DNA from: Thermoplasmata archaeon
GTDB taxonomy: Archaea; Thermoplasmatota; Thermoplasmata; Halarchaeoplasmatales; Halarchaeoplasmataceae
Direction: 5' to 3'
Length of the DNA stretch: 64,000 bases
Assembly: GCA_003554965.1 (NCBI GenBank)
Contig: PWHR01000020.1
Coordinates: 1-64,000, forward strand
The translations under genes were made by a program, and so were the position numbers. The notes beneath the pieces were generated by a model. The model ran no database searches. It was given only the letters and a program-made list of their open reading frames with translations, and had not been told where the DNA came from. Positions 46,967 through 56,011 of this stretch are shown here, in pieces (the first letter of the stretch is position 1; the number at the start of each line of letters is the position of its first letter).

Positions 46967-46978
46967 TACCTTAAGGTA
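46967..46978. promoter_or_regulatory. Perfect 12-bp palindrome, candidate operator
   Basis: TACCTTAAGGTA is a perfect palindrome 65 bases upstream of the aminotransferase ATG. The centre-to-centre distance to the other inverted repeat is about 44 bases, near four DNA turns. The remaining bases to 47106 hold no gene. Confidence 0.4.
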
Positions 46979-47106
46979 ATCGAGATTTTTCTGTTTTTTA
47001 ATCTCAACAAAGAGAATATTCTACTTGCTACTCTTTTTATCGGAATTCTAGTAGACGGTTAACGAGTTTAAGTACCCTGAGAGAGTATCGTTATATGCTG
47101 CGAGTT

Positions 47107-48306
47107 TTAATTCTTATTTTTTGTCTTCAAAAACATGAGCAGCGATATCTGTTCTTCCTCCCAGGGGGTGATCTCAATCAGCTTTTCTTCATTCTCCTCC
47201 TTAAGCAACTTTAGCAGCAGAGGGGAACCTTTAGTGAACATCATTATCCTCTCAAGAGCTTCATCCTCTATATCCTTGTCTAATATCTTTTGAGCATCTT
47301 TTTTATCAAGAGACGTCAGTTTCATCTCTTTAACTAGATTTTTTTCAAGATGTTCTTTCTGATAGAACCGATTGTAAAAAGGAGTGCCCACTCTGCCGGT
47401 GATAATTAACCTTAGGTTTGTCTTTTCTTGAGATTCTTCGATTTTCCGCATCAGTTGATTCAAAAATTGAACGATCTCATCCTTTACTTTATGGTAATCA
47501 TCGAGCACTAATATGGCTTCCTGCTTCAATAATTGGGATAAAATCTCATCCTTACACAAGGTCTCTCCATTCTTTTCTAACCCTACATCTCCGATTTCTT
47601 TTAAGAAATTGAAAAGTTCCTTTTTAAAATTTTCAGAGGACTTTTTTTCCAAATCTACCCATAAAATATGTCTTTTTTTCACTTCCTCTATAAATGTAGC
47701 AACTAAACTGGTTGATCCCTGTCCTCTTCTTCCCAGTACAGCCATGATTGGAGTGTTCCTTTCAAGCCATCCTCTAATCTTTTGTAATTCTTCGTCTCTC
47801 CCATAAAGTTCTTCGACCTTTGGAATTTCTTCTGTGACCTGGACTGGTTCTATCGGGCGGTACTCATGCATATCAATCTCATTTTCTTCCGAATCCTTCA
47901 AGATAGATAAAGCCTTTAAAGGATCTAGTTCGCCATCGGTCTCCTCCTTCAAATCAGTTACAGCTATATTCCTTTCTTCTTCAGATCCTATTATCTTCAC
48001 ATCTACTTCTGATAGGGCTTTTTTCAATTCATCTACCTTCTCCGAGCCCTTTCGGGTGAGAAAATATGTTTTCAATCTTTTATTGTGCCCATCCACTGAA
48101 GATCTTTTTTCTTCTATGAGATCTTCTTTACCTAGTTTTTTTACTATCCTAGAAACGTGGGTTCTAGAGATATCCAAGTTCTCCGCTATACCTTTCTGAG
48201 TTATATCTTCTGGTTTTTCTTTATTATCCTCTCTGTCTATTGTCTCGAATCTCTCAAGATAAAGTAAGACTTTTTCTTTGTACGTGATCGACGAAGGTGT
48301 CACCAT
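47107..48306 (-). CDS. HTH plus NTPase (STAND/NB-ARC-like) regulator with altered P-loop
   Basis: About 399 residues. Residues 30-110 are a MarR-like winged helix (QKGIAENLDISRTHVSRIVK, then the wing LKTYFLTRKGSEKV). An NTPase follows with LYGRDEELQKIRGWLE, MAVLGRRGQGSTSLVATF at the Walker A place and AILVLDDYHKV as Walker B, then ITGRVGTPF and SPLLLKLL typical of STAND ATPases. The Walker A lacks the Lys (GQGSTS instead of GxGKTS), so hydrolysis is doubtful. ATG at 48306 preferred over the TTG at 48315. Targets unknown; the adjacent catabolic genes are candidates. Confidence 0.78.
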   Translation of the reverse strand: MVTPSSITYKEKVLLYLERFETIDREDNKEKPEDITQKGIAENLDISRTHVSRIVKKLGKEDLIEEKRSSVDGHNKRLKTYFLTRKGSEKVDELKKALSEVDVKIIGSEEERNIAVTDLKEETDGELDPLKALSILKDSEENEIDMHEYRPIEPVQVTEEIPKVEELYGRDEELQKIRGWLERNTPIMAVLGRRGQGSTSLVATFIEEVKKRHILWVDLEKKSSENFKKELFNFLKEIGDVGLEKNGETLCKDEILSQLLKQEAILVLDDYHKVKDEIVQFLNQLMRKIEESQEKTNLRLIITGRVGTPFYNRFYQKEHLEKNLVKEMKLTSLDKKDAQKILDKDIEDEALERIMMFTKGSPLLLKLLKEENEEKLIEITPWEEEQISLLMFLKTKNKN

Positions 48307-48355
48307 ATTACTCAAGGCAGTAAGGCACCTCTTGCCCTATAATTTTTTCTTTTAT

Positions 48356-48973
48356 TTATTCACTTTCAACGGTTAGTTTACACTGAGAATTCTCGTACTC
48401 TACCTTTTTTTCGCCCAAAATATTTTCTAAACAGGCCTCACGATTGCTCATGTACTCCTCTCTCAAAAGATCGAACATGAGCCAATCTATTCTCTTACCG
48501 AATAGATATCCACTTTTACGAGCCCTTCCGCTTTTTTTGAAGCCCACCTTTTTAAGAACTTTGTGACTCCTTTTATTGAATGATGAACTCCATGCGCTCA
48601 AGCGATCAAAATTTTTATGATAAAAGAGCATCTCGCATAACCCCAATGTTATCTCTTTTCCGATCCCCTGATTCCAATAATTCTTATCGCCTATGTATGT
48701 TCCTATATCTGCGTTTCTTACGGCGCCTGATCTTTTTTTATAATGGGCTATCCCTATATCCTTCCCGTCATCCCTCATCTCTACAATAAAATTCTGTTTA
48801 TCGTCGTTCTCCAAATCCTCTTCAAATTCTCTCTCTATCTCCTGAGAGTTTTTAAAGACGATTGGATCGCCTCTAGCATATAATGTGACCTCCCTAGTGT
48901 TCTCCCATTTTTCCAAGAAAGTTAGATCCTCCTTTCTAAGCGGTCGTAACCTGACTCGACCTATATCAAACAT
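48356..48973 (-). CDS. GNAT N-acetyltransferase (RimJ/RimL type)
   Basis: About 205 residues. RVRLRPLRKEDLTFLEKWEN starts the family pattern; IGTYIGDKNYWNQGIGKEIT is the acetyl-CoA site (Q-x-G-x-G/A), with the closing RSHKVLKKVGFKKSGRAR. The family acetylates ribosomal proteins or small molecules. AGAGGGTGG sits just upstream of the ATG at 48973. It is in the minus-strand operon with TFS and TPR genes. Confidence 0.85.
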   Translation of the reverse strand: MFDIGRVRLRPLRKEDLTFLEKWENTREVTLYARGDPIVFKNSQEIEREFEEDLENDDKQNFIVEMRDDGKDIGIAHYKKRSGAVRNADIGTYIGDKNYWNQGIGKEITLGLCEMLFYHKNFDRLSAWSSSFNKRSHKVLKKVGFKKSGRARKSGYLFGKRIDWLMFDLLREEYMSNREACLENILGEKKVEYENSQCKLTVESE

Positions 48974-49005
48974 TTTAGCCACCCTCTAACTGAAAATCTT
49001 TCAAA

Positions 49006-49311
49006 TCAATATTCCCTCCAGCGGTGATCACATTCTGTACAGCGATATATCCTGGTTTCTGGTTCGTCTGCAGCTCTTGTCTGCTCAAGCCGCCAATAGG
49101 CTTCGTTGTTATCACATTTAGGGCATCTGACTTTTGTTTTCGGCTGAGTACTCTCTTCACCTTCGATAACGACCATCTCTTTCTCTTCTTCCTTCTCCGT
49201 TTTTATCTTGTCTTGATCGGATTCACTTTTCTCTTTTTTAGCCCCACACTTTTTGCAGATCCACTTTCCACCAGCGGGCTTCATGAGAGCGCCACATTCA
49301 GGACAAAACAT
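49006..49311 (-). CDS. Transcription factor S (TFS), RNA polymerase cleavage factor
   Basis: About 101 residues. The N-terminal zinc ribbon (FCPECGALMKPAGGKWICKKCG) and the C-terminal ribbon (RCPKCDNNEAYWRLEQTRAA, DEPETRIYRCTECDHRWREY) match TFS. The acidic pair DE in the tip loop stimulates cleavage of backtracked RNA. A GGTG-containing ribosome site precedes the ATG at 49311. It lies in the minus operon, next to the TPR gene. Confidence 0.95.
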   Translation of the reverse strand: MFCPECGALMKPAGGKWICKKCGAKKEKSESDQDKIKTEKEEEKEMVVIEGEESTQPKTKVRCPKCDNNEAYWRLEQTRAADEPETRIYRCTECDHRWREY

Positions 49312-49324
49312 ATTCCACACCTGC

Positions 49325-49825
49325 TCATCCGCTAAGAAGTTCTACCGCCTTTTCTCGGTCTATATCTAGAGCCTCAAGCATATAATTCAATGACTTCCTA
49401 AGGATTATATCTTCACCGACCTGTTCTACGTACTCCTCCATCATCACCGGCGCTTTATACCTGTAACCAATAGCGAGATCAGAAAGGTAATGATGCTCGT
49501 TTTCAGGATCTAATTCCGCGGCTTTCCTATAATGTTTTTCAGCCTGTTCGAATTTACCTATGTCTATACAGAATCCTGCGGTGGCCTGACGGAAAAAGGG
49601 ATTGTCATCGATTTCTATAGCTTTTTCATAGTCTTCCAGTATCTCTTCGCTCTCTATCTCGTTTATCCCCAGTGCCGCTTCTGCCTTACCGAAATGGGCC
49701 TGAGCTTTCATATTTTCATCCAGATCCTCTTCTAACAGCTCTGAAAACCTCTCATGAGCCTCTTCATATTCGAACCTGTTGAGATGCCTCTCCGCTTCTT
49801 CTAGAAGCTTGTCAACGTCTACCAT
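49325..49825 (-). CDS. TPR repeat protein
   Basis: About 166 residues. MVDVDKLLEEAERHLNRFEY begins a run of tetratricopeptide repeats, e.g. AHFGKAEAALGINEIESEEI and KFEQAEKHYRKAAELDPENE. TPRs are scaffolds for protein binding. The ATG at 49825 follows GGAGTAATT, a good ribosome site, so the 12 extra codons in the track are not used. It sits 13 bases upstream of TFS. Partner unknown. Confidence 0.8.
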   Translation of the reverse strand: MVDVDKLLEEAERHLNRFEYEEAHERFSELLEEDLDENMKAQAHFGKAEAALGINEIESEEILEDYEKAIEIDDNPFFRQATAGFCIDIGKFEQAEKHYRKAAELDPENEHHYLSDLAIGYRYKAPVMMEEYVEQVGEDIILRKSLNYMLEALDIDREKAVELLSG

Positions 49826-49897
49826 AATTACTCCTCGTTCCTTTGTAAAGGACGCGTCCAAATAAATGTTTCTACAAAACAGGTAGTATTAATAAGG

Positions 49898-50524
49898 TTA
49901 TTTCTTATCATCTCTCTCCTCGAGGATCTTGTTGACAACTTCCTGATCCTTGTCAAGTTTCTTTTTCTCGTCTTCGTCTACCTTTGCAAAACTTATATTA
50001 GATAGGGCCCAAAAGAAAAAAAATAGGGATGATGCCAAACAGATAAATGCAGGGATGGAAAGAGACCTATAAGGCATCACCGTTTCGGTGAGTGTGTAGG
50101 TATAAGTCAAATTACCTTTCTCAACATCAAATATGAGATGAGTTGGTGACCTACCGGTCAAGTCTTCAGTTCGATTTTCAAATCCATACACCGTTATATT
50201 CTCTATTATCTCTTCCGACCTAAGAATCTGTACAGTGATATTTGTCTCTTCGTTTTAACCTTTTAACTCAAGTGTAGCATTATCTACTCCTAAATCCGCA
50301 GGATGTGGATAAAATTCCCTTCTTTCATCAGGATAATATAAATCTCTGCGGATCTCGTCCCCTTTAGAACCTATCGTATCTTCCTCTATGGTGGTTTCGG
50401 TTGTAACATGATTGGCCACGACTGCTAGAGTAAAACCGAGCAAAAACAGAATAGCGGCCACCTGGAATTGTCTGTTACCCAATGTCCTAGTAAGGTAAAG
50501 TGAGGCCTTCTCCTTCACTCCCAT
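49898..50524 (-). pseudogene. Membrane protein gene split by one in-frame TAA
   Basis: The track lists two ORFs, 50255-50524 (89 residues) and 49898-50191 (97 residues), but they are in the same frame. Between them the frame reads ATLELKG, TAA, NEETNITVQILRSEEIIENI, then TVYGFENRT with no other stop. Joined, they make a sensible 208-codon protein: N-terminal helix (FQVAAILFLLGFTLAVVANHV), an extracellular domain with N-x-T sequons, a C-terminal helix (SIPAFICLASSLFFFFWAL) and a charged tail. TAA cannot encode pyrrolysine or selenocysteine. It is probably a recent nonsense mutation or a sequencing error; otherwise two separate small proteins. Confidence 0.75.
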
Positions 50525-50579
50525 GATTTCGCTTTACAATCCCACAATCGATACTTATAGCTTTTCTTCTAATGTAAAT

Positions 50580-51008
50580 TCATTCATCCGTAGAGAGATA
50601 TTCTCTCATCTTTTCGATGGCGGTTTCTCTCCTAGAGGGATAGCTTTCGACCCTAGCTCTCACTCTTATACTGTTACCCCCTTCTGTTAAAACCATCTCA
50701 TCTTCAAAAGCTTGCGATTTATCGACTCTAAAGAAAAAATTGCATCTCTCGTCGATACGCCGTTCCAGTTCCTTTAAGAGTTTTCTTTTAAAATCCTTTG
50801 GAAGTTGGTCAAAAAAATCGTCCATATCCTGATTCCTGGATATCTTGCCTTCAAGTATCTCGATCGGATTTCCGTAGTAGCCTTCCGCTTCAGAGATCTC
50901 TACTTCGAGCTCTTTACCCACTAGATTATCCAATGCCTTTTTGACCTTCTCCAAATTCTCGGTCGCATGACAGTGTGTTTTGAATTCTATGTAGTGGAAA
51001 GTCACCAT
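50580..51008 (-). CDS. COG1325 (DUF54) RNA-binding protein, predicted exosome partner
   Basis: 142 residues. FHYIEFKTHCHATENLEKV, EAEGYYGNPIEILEGKI, LERRIDERCNFFFRVDKSQAF and a final VRARVESYPSRRE match the archaeal COG1325 pattern, often predicted to act with the exosome. Function is not proven. Its start overlaps the aldolase stop by 7 bases. Good length match. Confidence 0.88.
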   Translation of the reverse strand: MVTFHYIEFKTHCHATENLEKVKKALDNLVGKELEVEISEAEGYYGNPIEILEGKISRNQDMDDFFDQLPKDFKRKLLKELERRIDERCNFFFRVDKSQAFEDEMVLTEGGNSIRVRARVESYPSRRETAIEKMREYLSTDE

Positions 51009-51592
51009 TCTCCCTCCTTCATCGTCTCTCCTCCAAGATCATTTACAAGATAGATGACTTTGCATATACTCTCAACGACGGTTATCCAGTTATAAGCCTC
51101 CTCCAGATTCTCTCCATAAGCGAAGGTTCCATGACCTTTGAGTATCGCCGCATTGTAATCTTGAAGAACGATTGGAAGTTTCTCTTCAACTTCTTCTGAG
51201 CCGATCGAATCTTCGACCTCCAAAATAGGCACCTTTTTCAAATGATACTGACCCTCGTCATCGATAGGGATTATCTCATCCCTGACCAGAGACAAGGCTA
51301 TAGCATGAGGGGTGTGTGCATGCACCACCGCAAGTGCGGACGTATTATTATAGATAGCTCTGTGAACACCGACTTCAGTAGATGCGATTATCACTCCACT
51401 GTCGTCCTTCTTGACTCCCGTCTCAACGATGTCTTCTTTTTCCAGATCGGCCATCATCGCTCCTCTTCTCTTTATGTAGATCCTGTCGCCTCTCCTGATG
51501 CTCATGTTACCGCTGTGAGACGATAAATTCAGACCTCTATTTTCAAGGAGTCTTCCGTATTTACGCATCTCCTTCAAGATGTCTTCATCCAT
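51002..51592 (-). CDS. Class II aldolase/adducin family protein
   Basis: 196 residues. NLSSHSGNMSIRRGDRIYIK, STEVGVHRAIYNN, VVHAHTPHAIALSL (metal-binding His pair) and ILKGHGTFAYGENLEEAYNW (further His) are the zinc-dependent aldolase motifs, like fuculose-1-phosphate aldolase. It cleaves a sugar phosphate or similar; the exact substrate is unknown. It is first in the minus-strand operon that continues into COG1325. Confidence 0.88.
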   Translation of the reverse strand: MDEDILKEMRKYGRLLENRGLNLSSHSGNMSIRRGDRIYIKRRGAMMADLEKEDIVETGVKKDDSGVIIASTEVGVHRAIYNNTSALAVVHAHTPHAIALSLVRDEIIPIDDEGQYHLKKVPILEVEDSIGSEEVEEKLPIVLQDYNAAILKGHGTFAYGENLEEAYNWITVVESICKVIYLVNDLGGETMKEGEW

Positions 51593-51772
51593 GTTTAAAG
51601 ATTCCTCCAGCCGTTTTTGTACATACGGGATAGAAACCCATCGGTTAATAATACTTTTTGAATCACCTCGGTGTTAGTGTAGTTCCGAGATGTGAACAAA
51701 GGATATGAAATCTAAATAAGACAAATTTAAATATGTCAAAACTATTTTTCTAATTTGGAGCGTACTTTCAAA

Positions 51773-53107
51773 ATGACATATGATGTTATCATCGTTGGTG
51801 CTGGGCCCGCTGGACTTTTTGCCGCTCATGAATTGAGCCAAAGTGATGTTGAAGTCCTTATCGTAGACAAGGGTAAAGATATCGATGAAAGGACAGAAGA
51901 TGATATAATGTGCGGTGTAGGAGGTGCTGGCACCTATTCTGATGGTACAGTAAATCTACGACCGGACATCGGTGGAGATCTAAAAGAGTTCACCAGTTCT
52001 GAAAAGGAAGCCTGGAAGCTGGTAAAGCATGTTGAAAAGGTGATGTCGTCTCATGGAATGCCCACCCCAAAAAGGGAGAATCCTGAACAGGAGGAAAAGT
52101 TGAAGAGGAGAGCGGCTTCAGTGGGAGCAAGGTTCTATCCGATCAAACAAGCCCATATCGGTTCAGACCGAGCCCCTGAAGTCATCAGATCATTGAAGAA
52201 AGAACTGGAGGAAAGAGGGGTCCAGTTCAAAGTAGAAACTGAAGTAGAGGATCTGCTATTAGAAGAGGAAAGATGCGAAGGTTTCATAACAACAGATAGT
52301 GAGATCGTAAGGGCTAAAAAATGCATACTCGCTCCAGGAAGAGTCGGGATAGACTGGGTAGAGGATCTGACGGAGAAGTTCCCATTGAGGGCTGAATTCG
52401 CTCCGATTGATATCGGTGTAAGGGTCGAAGTACCCAGCCTCATAATGGATCCAGTCATAGAAGTGAATAGAGATCCAAAGTTTCACTTATACACTAAAAG
52501 TTACGACGATTTCATACGGACGTTCTGCACCAATCATAGAGGCTTCGTGGTGAAAGAGAAATATGATGGATTCATAGGCGTAAATGGTCATTCCATGAAA
52601 GATAGAGGATCGGAAAACAGCAACTTCGCCTTCCTCGTTAGAACACATCTGACAGAACCTTTAGAAGATACGACAAGATACGGCAAAGCTATAGCCCAAC
52701 TTGCAAGCACCATAGGAGGGGGAAAACCGATAGTACAGAGATTGGGAGATTTGAGAGACGGGAGGAGATCCACCCCAAACAGGATTGAGAGGAATCCTGT
52801 TCAGCCTACTTTGAAGGACTATACCCCTGGTGATATATCCATGGCGCTGACGGAAAGAGCAGTGGTGGATATAAAAGAGGGGTTAGAGATGCTGAACAAA
52901 ATCATACCTGGTGTTGACTCTAGTAGTACTTTACTGTACGCTCCCGAGATCAAATTCTACGCTAAACATCTCAAGGTTGATCAGGGACTTCAAACTTCCA
53001 TATCTGATCTTTACGCAGCCGGAGATGGGGCAGGATTATCCCATGACATAGTCAACGCAGCGGCAACAGGAGTTTTAGCTGGTAGAAGTATAAGAGAGAA
53101 CTTGTAA
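51773..53107 (+). CDS. FAD-dependent dehydrogenase (COG2509 type)
   Basis: About 444 residues. DVIIVGAGPAGLFAAHELSQ is the FAD-binding Rossmann motif, CGVGGAGTYSDGTVNLRPDI and AAGDGAGLSHDIVNAAATGV the conserved later blocks of COG2509 proteins. Activity and partner are unknown. AAATTTAAATATG about 45 bases upstream of the ATG is a TATA candidate; the TTG used in the track (51755) is less likely. Confidence 0.85.
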   Translation: MTYDVIIVGAGPAGLFAAHELSQSDVEVLIVDKGKDIDERTEDDIMCGVGGAGTYSDGTVNLRPDIGGDLKEFTSSEKEAWKLVKHVEKVMSSHGMPTPKRENPEQEEKLKRRAASVGARFYPIKQAHIGSDRAPEVIRSLKKELEERGVQFKVETEVEDLLLEEERCEGFITTDSEIVRAKKCILAPGRVGIDWVEDLTEKFPLRAEFAPIDIGVRVEVPSLIMDPVIEVNRDPKFHLYTKSYDDFIRTFCTNHRGFVVKEKYDGFIGVNGHSMKDRGSENSNFAFLVRTHLTEPLEDTTRYGKAIAQLASTIGGGKPIVQRLGDLRDGRRSTPNRIERNPVQPTLKDYTPGDISMALTERAVVDIKEGLEMLNKIIPGVDSSSTLLYAPEIKFYAKHLKVDQGLQTSISDLYAAGDGAGLSHDIVNAAATGVLAGRSIRENL

Positions 53108-53122
53108 CTCTCAGAGCAGAAG

Positions 53123-53138
53123 ATATTTAACTTATAAC
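53123..53138 (+). promoter_or_regulatory. TATA region for the HD hydrolase gene
   Basis: ATATTTAACTTATAAC lies 16-31 bases upstream of the ATG at 53154, giving a leaderless transcript. Confidence 0.55.
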
Positions 53139-53153
53139 AGGTTTTCTCACACC

Positions 53154-54443
53154 ATGAGTTATAAGACTATCCAGGACACGATCCACGGGAGCGTAAAATT
53201 CTCCGGTCCATTTTTAGAACTCATCGATAGTCCCGAGATGCAGAGATTGAGAGGGGTGAAACAGCTTGGGTTGACCAACCTGGTCTTTCCTGGGGCCAAT
53301 CACACCAGACTTGAACATTCCATAGGTGCTTACCACGTTGCAGAGAAGATGGCCAACCAGTTGAGATTGTCTAAGGATGAGAAAAAGTCAGTCAAATCTG
53401 CGGCTCTCCTACACGATTTAGGTCATGCTCCATTCAGTCATACTTTGGAGTTCATGATCGAAAACGATACAGGAAAGGATCATATGGACGTTACCCAGGA
53501 GATAATAAAAGGTGAAAGGAAGATAGAGGAAAGGGAGCATCCGACTATACCGGAGATATTGGAAGAGCATGGGATAGATCCAAAAATGGTGGCCGGACTC
53601 ATAAAAGAAAAGACCGAATCGATCAAGATAACCGAGATGAATGTACACGAAGGTCAAAAATATTTTGGAGAAGAAAGATACCTTTACCAGATGATACACG
53701 GTTCTTTAGACGTGGACCAGTTAGATTATCTATTAAGAGATTCACACTATACGGGTGCGGCCCACGGGGTGATCGATCTAGAACGTTTGATGCAGACTGT
53801 AGAGATCCATAATGGGAACTTGGTTATCTCTAAAGGCGGTATACCTGCGGTTGAAGGTATGCTTGTGGCGAGGGGCCTGATGTATTCTTCAGTTTACTTC
53901 CACAAGACCGCACGTATTGCAGAGCTTATGTTGACTAAAGCCGTAGATGATTTGAAAGGTTTACCGGAGAACATCTACGAGATGAACGATAGACAATTTT
54001 TGGATTTTCTTGAAAACGTAGGTGATTTTCAGAAAGAGATCGTCAGACGGATAGAACACAGACATCTTTACAAAAAATCTCTTTCCTTGAGCCAGGAGGA
54101 ATTGATGAAGGCGGAAAATATCGATATAGATGAACTGGACGGGATAGAAGGCATAAGATCTCTGGAAAAGAAAATAGCTAGAAGGATGAATGTAGACGAT
54201 AAGAAAGTGCTTGTCGATATACCTCATGAGGATCTTAAATTGTCCGAACCGCGTTTGTCTAAAACAGGAATCAAGGTGATAGACGAAGGAAAGATAGCAG
54301 AACTTTCCAGTTACAGTCCTCTAGCTAGGGCACTTCAGAGACGCCCAACTCATCAATACGCCATGATGATATCGTGTTCCCCAGAATTGAGAGATGAGCT
54401 TAAGGAAGAGGCAAAGAAAGAAATTGTGGAAGATTCTGTCTGA
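53154..54443 (+). CDS. HD-domain phosphohydrolase (dGTPase/SAMHD1-like)
   Basis: 429 residues. The HD metal site is spread over TRLEHSIGAYHVAEKM, LLHDLGHAPFSHTLEF and DQLDYLLRDSHYTGAAHG, the typical order in dNTP triphosphohydrolases and SAMHD1. Such enzymes cleave dNTPs or other nucleotides; the substrate is not visible. Its start is leaderless. It ends 43 bases before the HerA-like gene. Confidence 0.88.
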   Translation: MSYKTIQDTIHGSVKFSGPFLELIDSPEMQRLRGVKQLGLTNLVFPGANHTRLEHSIGAYHVAEKMANQLRLSKDEKKSVKSAALLHDLGHAPFSHTLEFMIENDTGKDHMDVTQEIIKGERKIEEREHPTIPEILEEHGIDPKMVAGLIKEKTESIKITEMNVHEGQKYFGEERYLYQMIHGSLDVDQLDYLLRDSHYTGAAHGVIDLERLMQTVEIHNGNLVISKGGIPAVEGMLVARGLMYSSVYFHKTARIAELMLTKAVDDLKGLPENIYEMNDRQFLDFLENVGDFQKEIVRRIEHRHLYKKSLSLSQEELMKAENIDIDELDGIEGIRSLEKKIARRMNVDDKKVLVDIPHEDLKLSEPRLSKTGIKVIDEGKIAELSSYSPLARALQRRPTHQYAMMISCSPELRDELKEEAKKEIVEDSV

Positions 54444-54486
54444 CGATAAGTTTTTGATGCAAAAGCTTTTAAAAGTATAACTCTCT

Positions 54487-55992
54487 ATGACACATATGGA
54501 TGGGATAAGTCTGACGGAAGCCGAAGAGGATTTTCAGACCGAAGAAACCCAATCATACGGGCGAGTGGGTGTCACATTTGGTGATGTGGGGACTACATCC
54601 CTTGATTTCAATGCTTCGGCATCCGTAAATAAAGGAGAGTATGTACAGATATCACACCCGGATGTGGGATGGGTACTGGGTCAGATAGACAAGATAGAAA
54701 GGCAGAGTGACCTTTCTGTCGAAAAAGCTAGAGAATTGAACGAAGGAAACGACGTGGAAATAGATGATACCGTTGTGGCAGAGGTCAATATAATCGGTTT
54801 TAGAGACGACAAAGGGCTTTTGAGGGTTCCCGGTAATCCTTTCAGAGCCGGTGAACCTGTTTATCTGGCGGAAGAAGACTTGATAAGAGAAGTTCTCGGA
54901 TTGAAAAAAACGAAAGAAGGTGCCTATATAGGAAAATTGAGAGGGCACGATATCAAAGTGAATATGAACATAAATACTATTGCTCAAAAACATCTCTCCG
55001 TTCTCGCCAAAACGGGCAGCGGGAAGAGTTATACCGCAGGCGTGATAATAGAAGAGATGTTGAAAAATGACGTTACCATGGTAATCCTGGATCCTCATGG
55101 TGAATACAACTCACTAGCCAAGCCTGGAGATCCCCCTAATTCAGAGGAATTCGATATTGATTCAAAGGGATATGGAGAAAAACTCACTGAGTTTTCGCCC
55201 AATCCTGAGATCAATAAAGGAGCCCAACCATTGAGGTTCACGTTCAGGAATATGGACAACAAAGAGATATTAGATATGTGCGGTCTTAACAAAAGACGGA
55301 GTTATATCAACAGTCTTGAAAATGCAAAATCCAAATTGGCCGTAAAAAAGGGTGAATTTGGAGTGAAAGATGTAATAAACCTGCTTAAAAGCAATGAAGA
55401 GGATAATTCAACTACATTGGTTAAGGGTCTAGAAAAACTCAAAGATAAAAAGATTTTTGCAGGAAAAGGTACTAGGATAGACGATATAGTCAGTGAGGGA
55501 AGAGCATCGATAATAAACCTAAAAGGAACTCCTCCGGATATGCAGACATTCATAGTGGACAAACTCGCAAAATCCATCTTTGAGCTTCGCAAAAGGGACA
55601 AGATACCTCCACTGATAATGCTGGCTGAAGAATCACATAATTTCTGTCCCCAGCGAGGTAAAGTCACCTGCTCAAATATATTCAAAACCATAGCTTCCGA
55701 GGGTAGAAAATTCGGTCTTGGTTTGGGCATAATAACCCAGAGGCCCGCTAAAGTGGACAAAAACGTTTTGAGCCAATGTAACACCCAGATAATATTGAAG
55801 GTGACGAATCCCAATGATCTCAAGGCGATCGAGAAGTCTGTAGAGGGTATGACAAAAGGTATGAAAGAAGAGATAAATCGCCTTCCTGTAGGGGAAGCTA
55901 TCCTATCAGGTGCCGGACTTTCAGAGCCGCTCTTAGTTCAAGTAAGACCTAGGGAAACCCAGGATGGAGGAGAATCCATAAAGGTGATATGA
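54487..55992 (+). CDS. herA: HerA-like hexameric DNA translocase ATPase
   Basis: 501 residues. An N-terminal beta-barrel (HAS-like) domain precedes AKTGSGKSYTAGVIIEEML (Walker A), VILDPHGEYNSLAKP, LIMLAEESHNFCP (Walker B with Glu) and ASEGRKFGLGLGIITQRPAK with the arginine-finger region after. HerA normally works with the nuclease NurA and Mre11-Rad50 in DNA end resection; none of these is nearby. Instead HD hydrolase and DUF357 genes flank it. The start is an ATG about 10 bases after GTATAACTC. Confidence 0.92.
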   Translation: MTHMDGISLTEAEEDFQTEETQSYGRVGVTFGDVGTTSLDFNASASVNKGEYVQISHPDVGWVLGQIDKIERQSDLSVEKARELNEGNDVEIDDTVVAEVNIIGFRDDKGLLRVPGNPFRAGEPVYLAEEDLIREVLGLKKTKEGAYIGKLRGHDIKVNMNINTIAQKHLSVLAKTGSGKSYTAGVIIEEMLKNDVTMVILDPHGEYNSLAKPGDPPNSEEFDIDSKGYGEKLTEFSPNPEINKGAQPLRFTFRNMDNKEILDMCGLNKRRSYINSLENAKSKLAVKKGEFGVKDVINLLKSNEEDNSTTLVKGLEKLKDKKIFAGKGTRIDDIVSEGRASIINLKGTPPDMQTFIVDKLAKSIFELRKRDKIPPLIMLAEESHNFCPQRGKVTCSNIFKTIASEGRKFGLGLGIITQRPAKVDKNVLSQCNTQIILKVTNPNDLKAIEKSVEGMTKGMKEEINRLPVGEAILSGAGLSEPLLVQVRPRETQDGGESIKVI

Positions 55993-56011
55993 GCTGGAAA
56001 GGTGATCTATA

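Noticed and set aside
50255-50257. In-frame TAA as a recoded pyrrolysine or selenocysteine codon
   Set aside because: Pyrrolysine uses TAG and selenocysteine TGA; TAA has no known recoding of this type in archaea.
55302-55823. 173-residue minus-strand ORF
   Set aside because: Antisense to the HerA ATPase core; no motif and no promoter or ribosome site.
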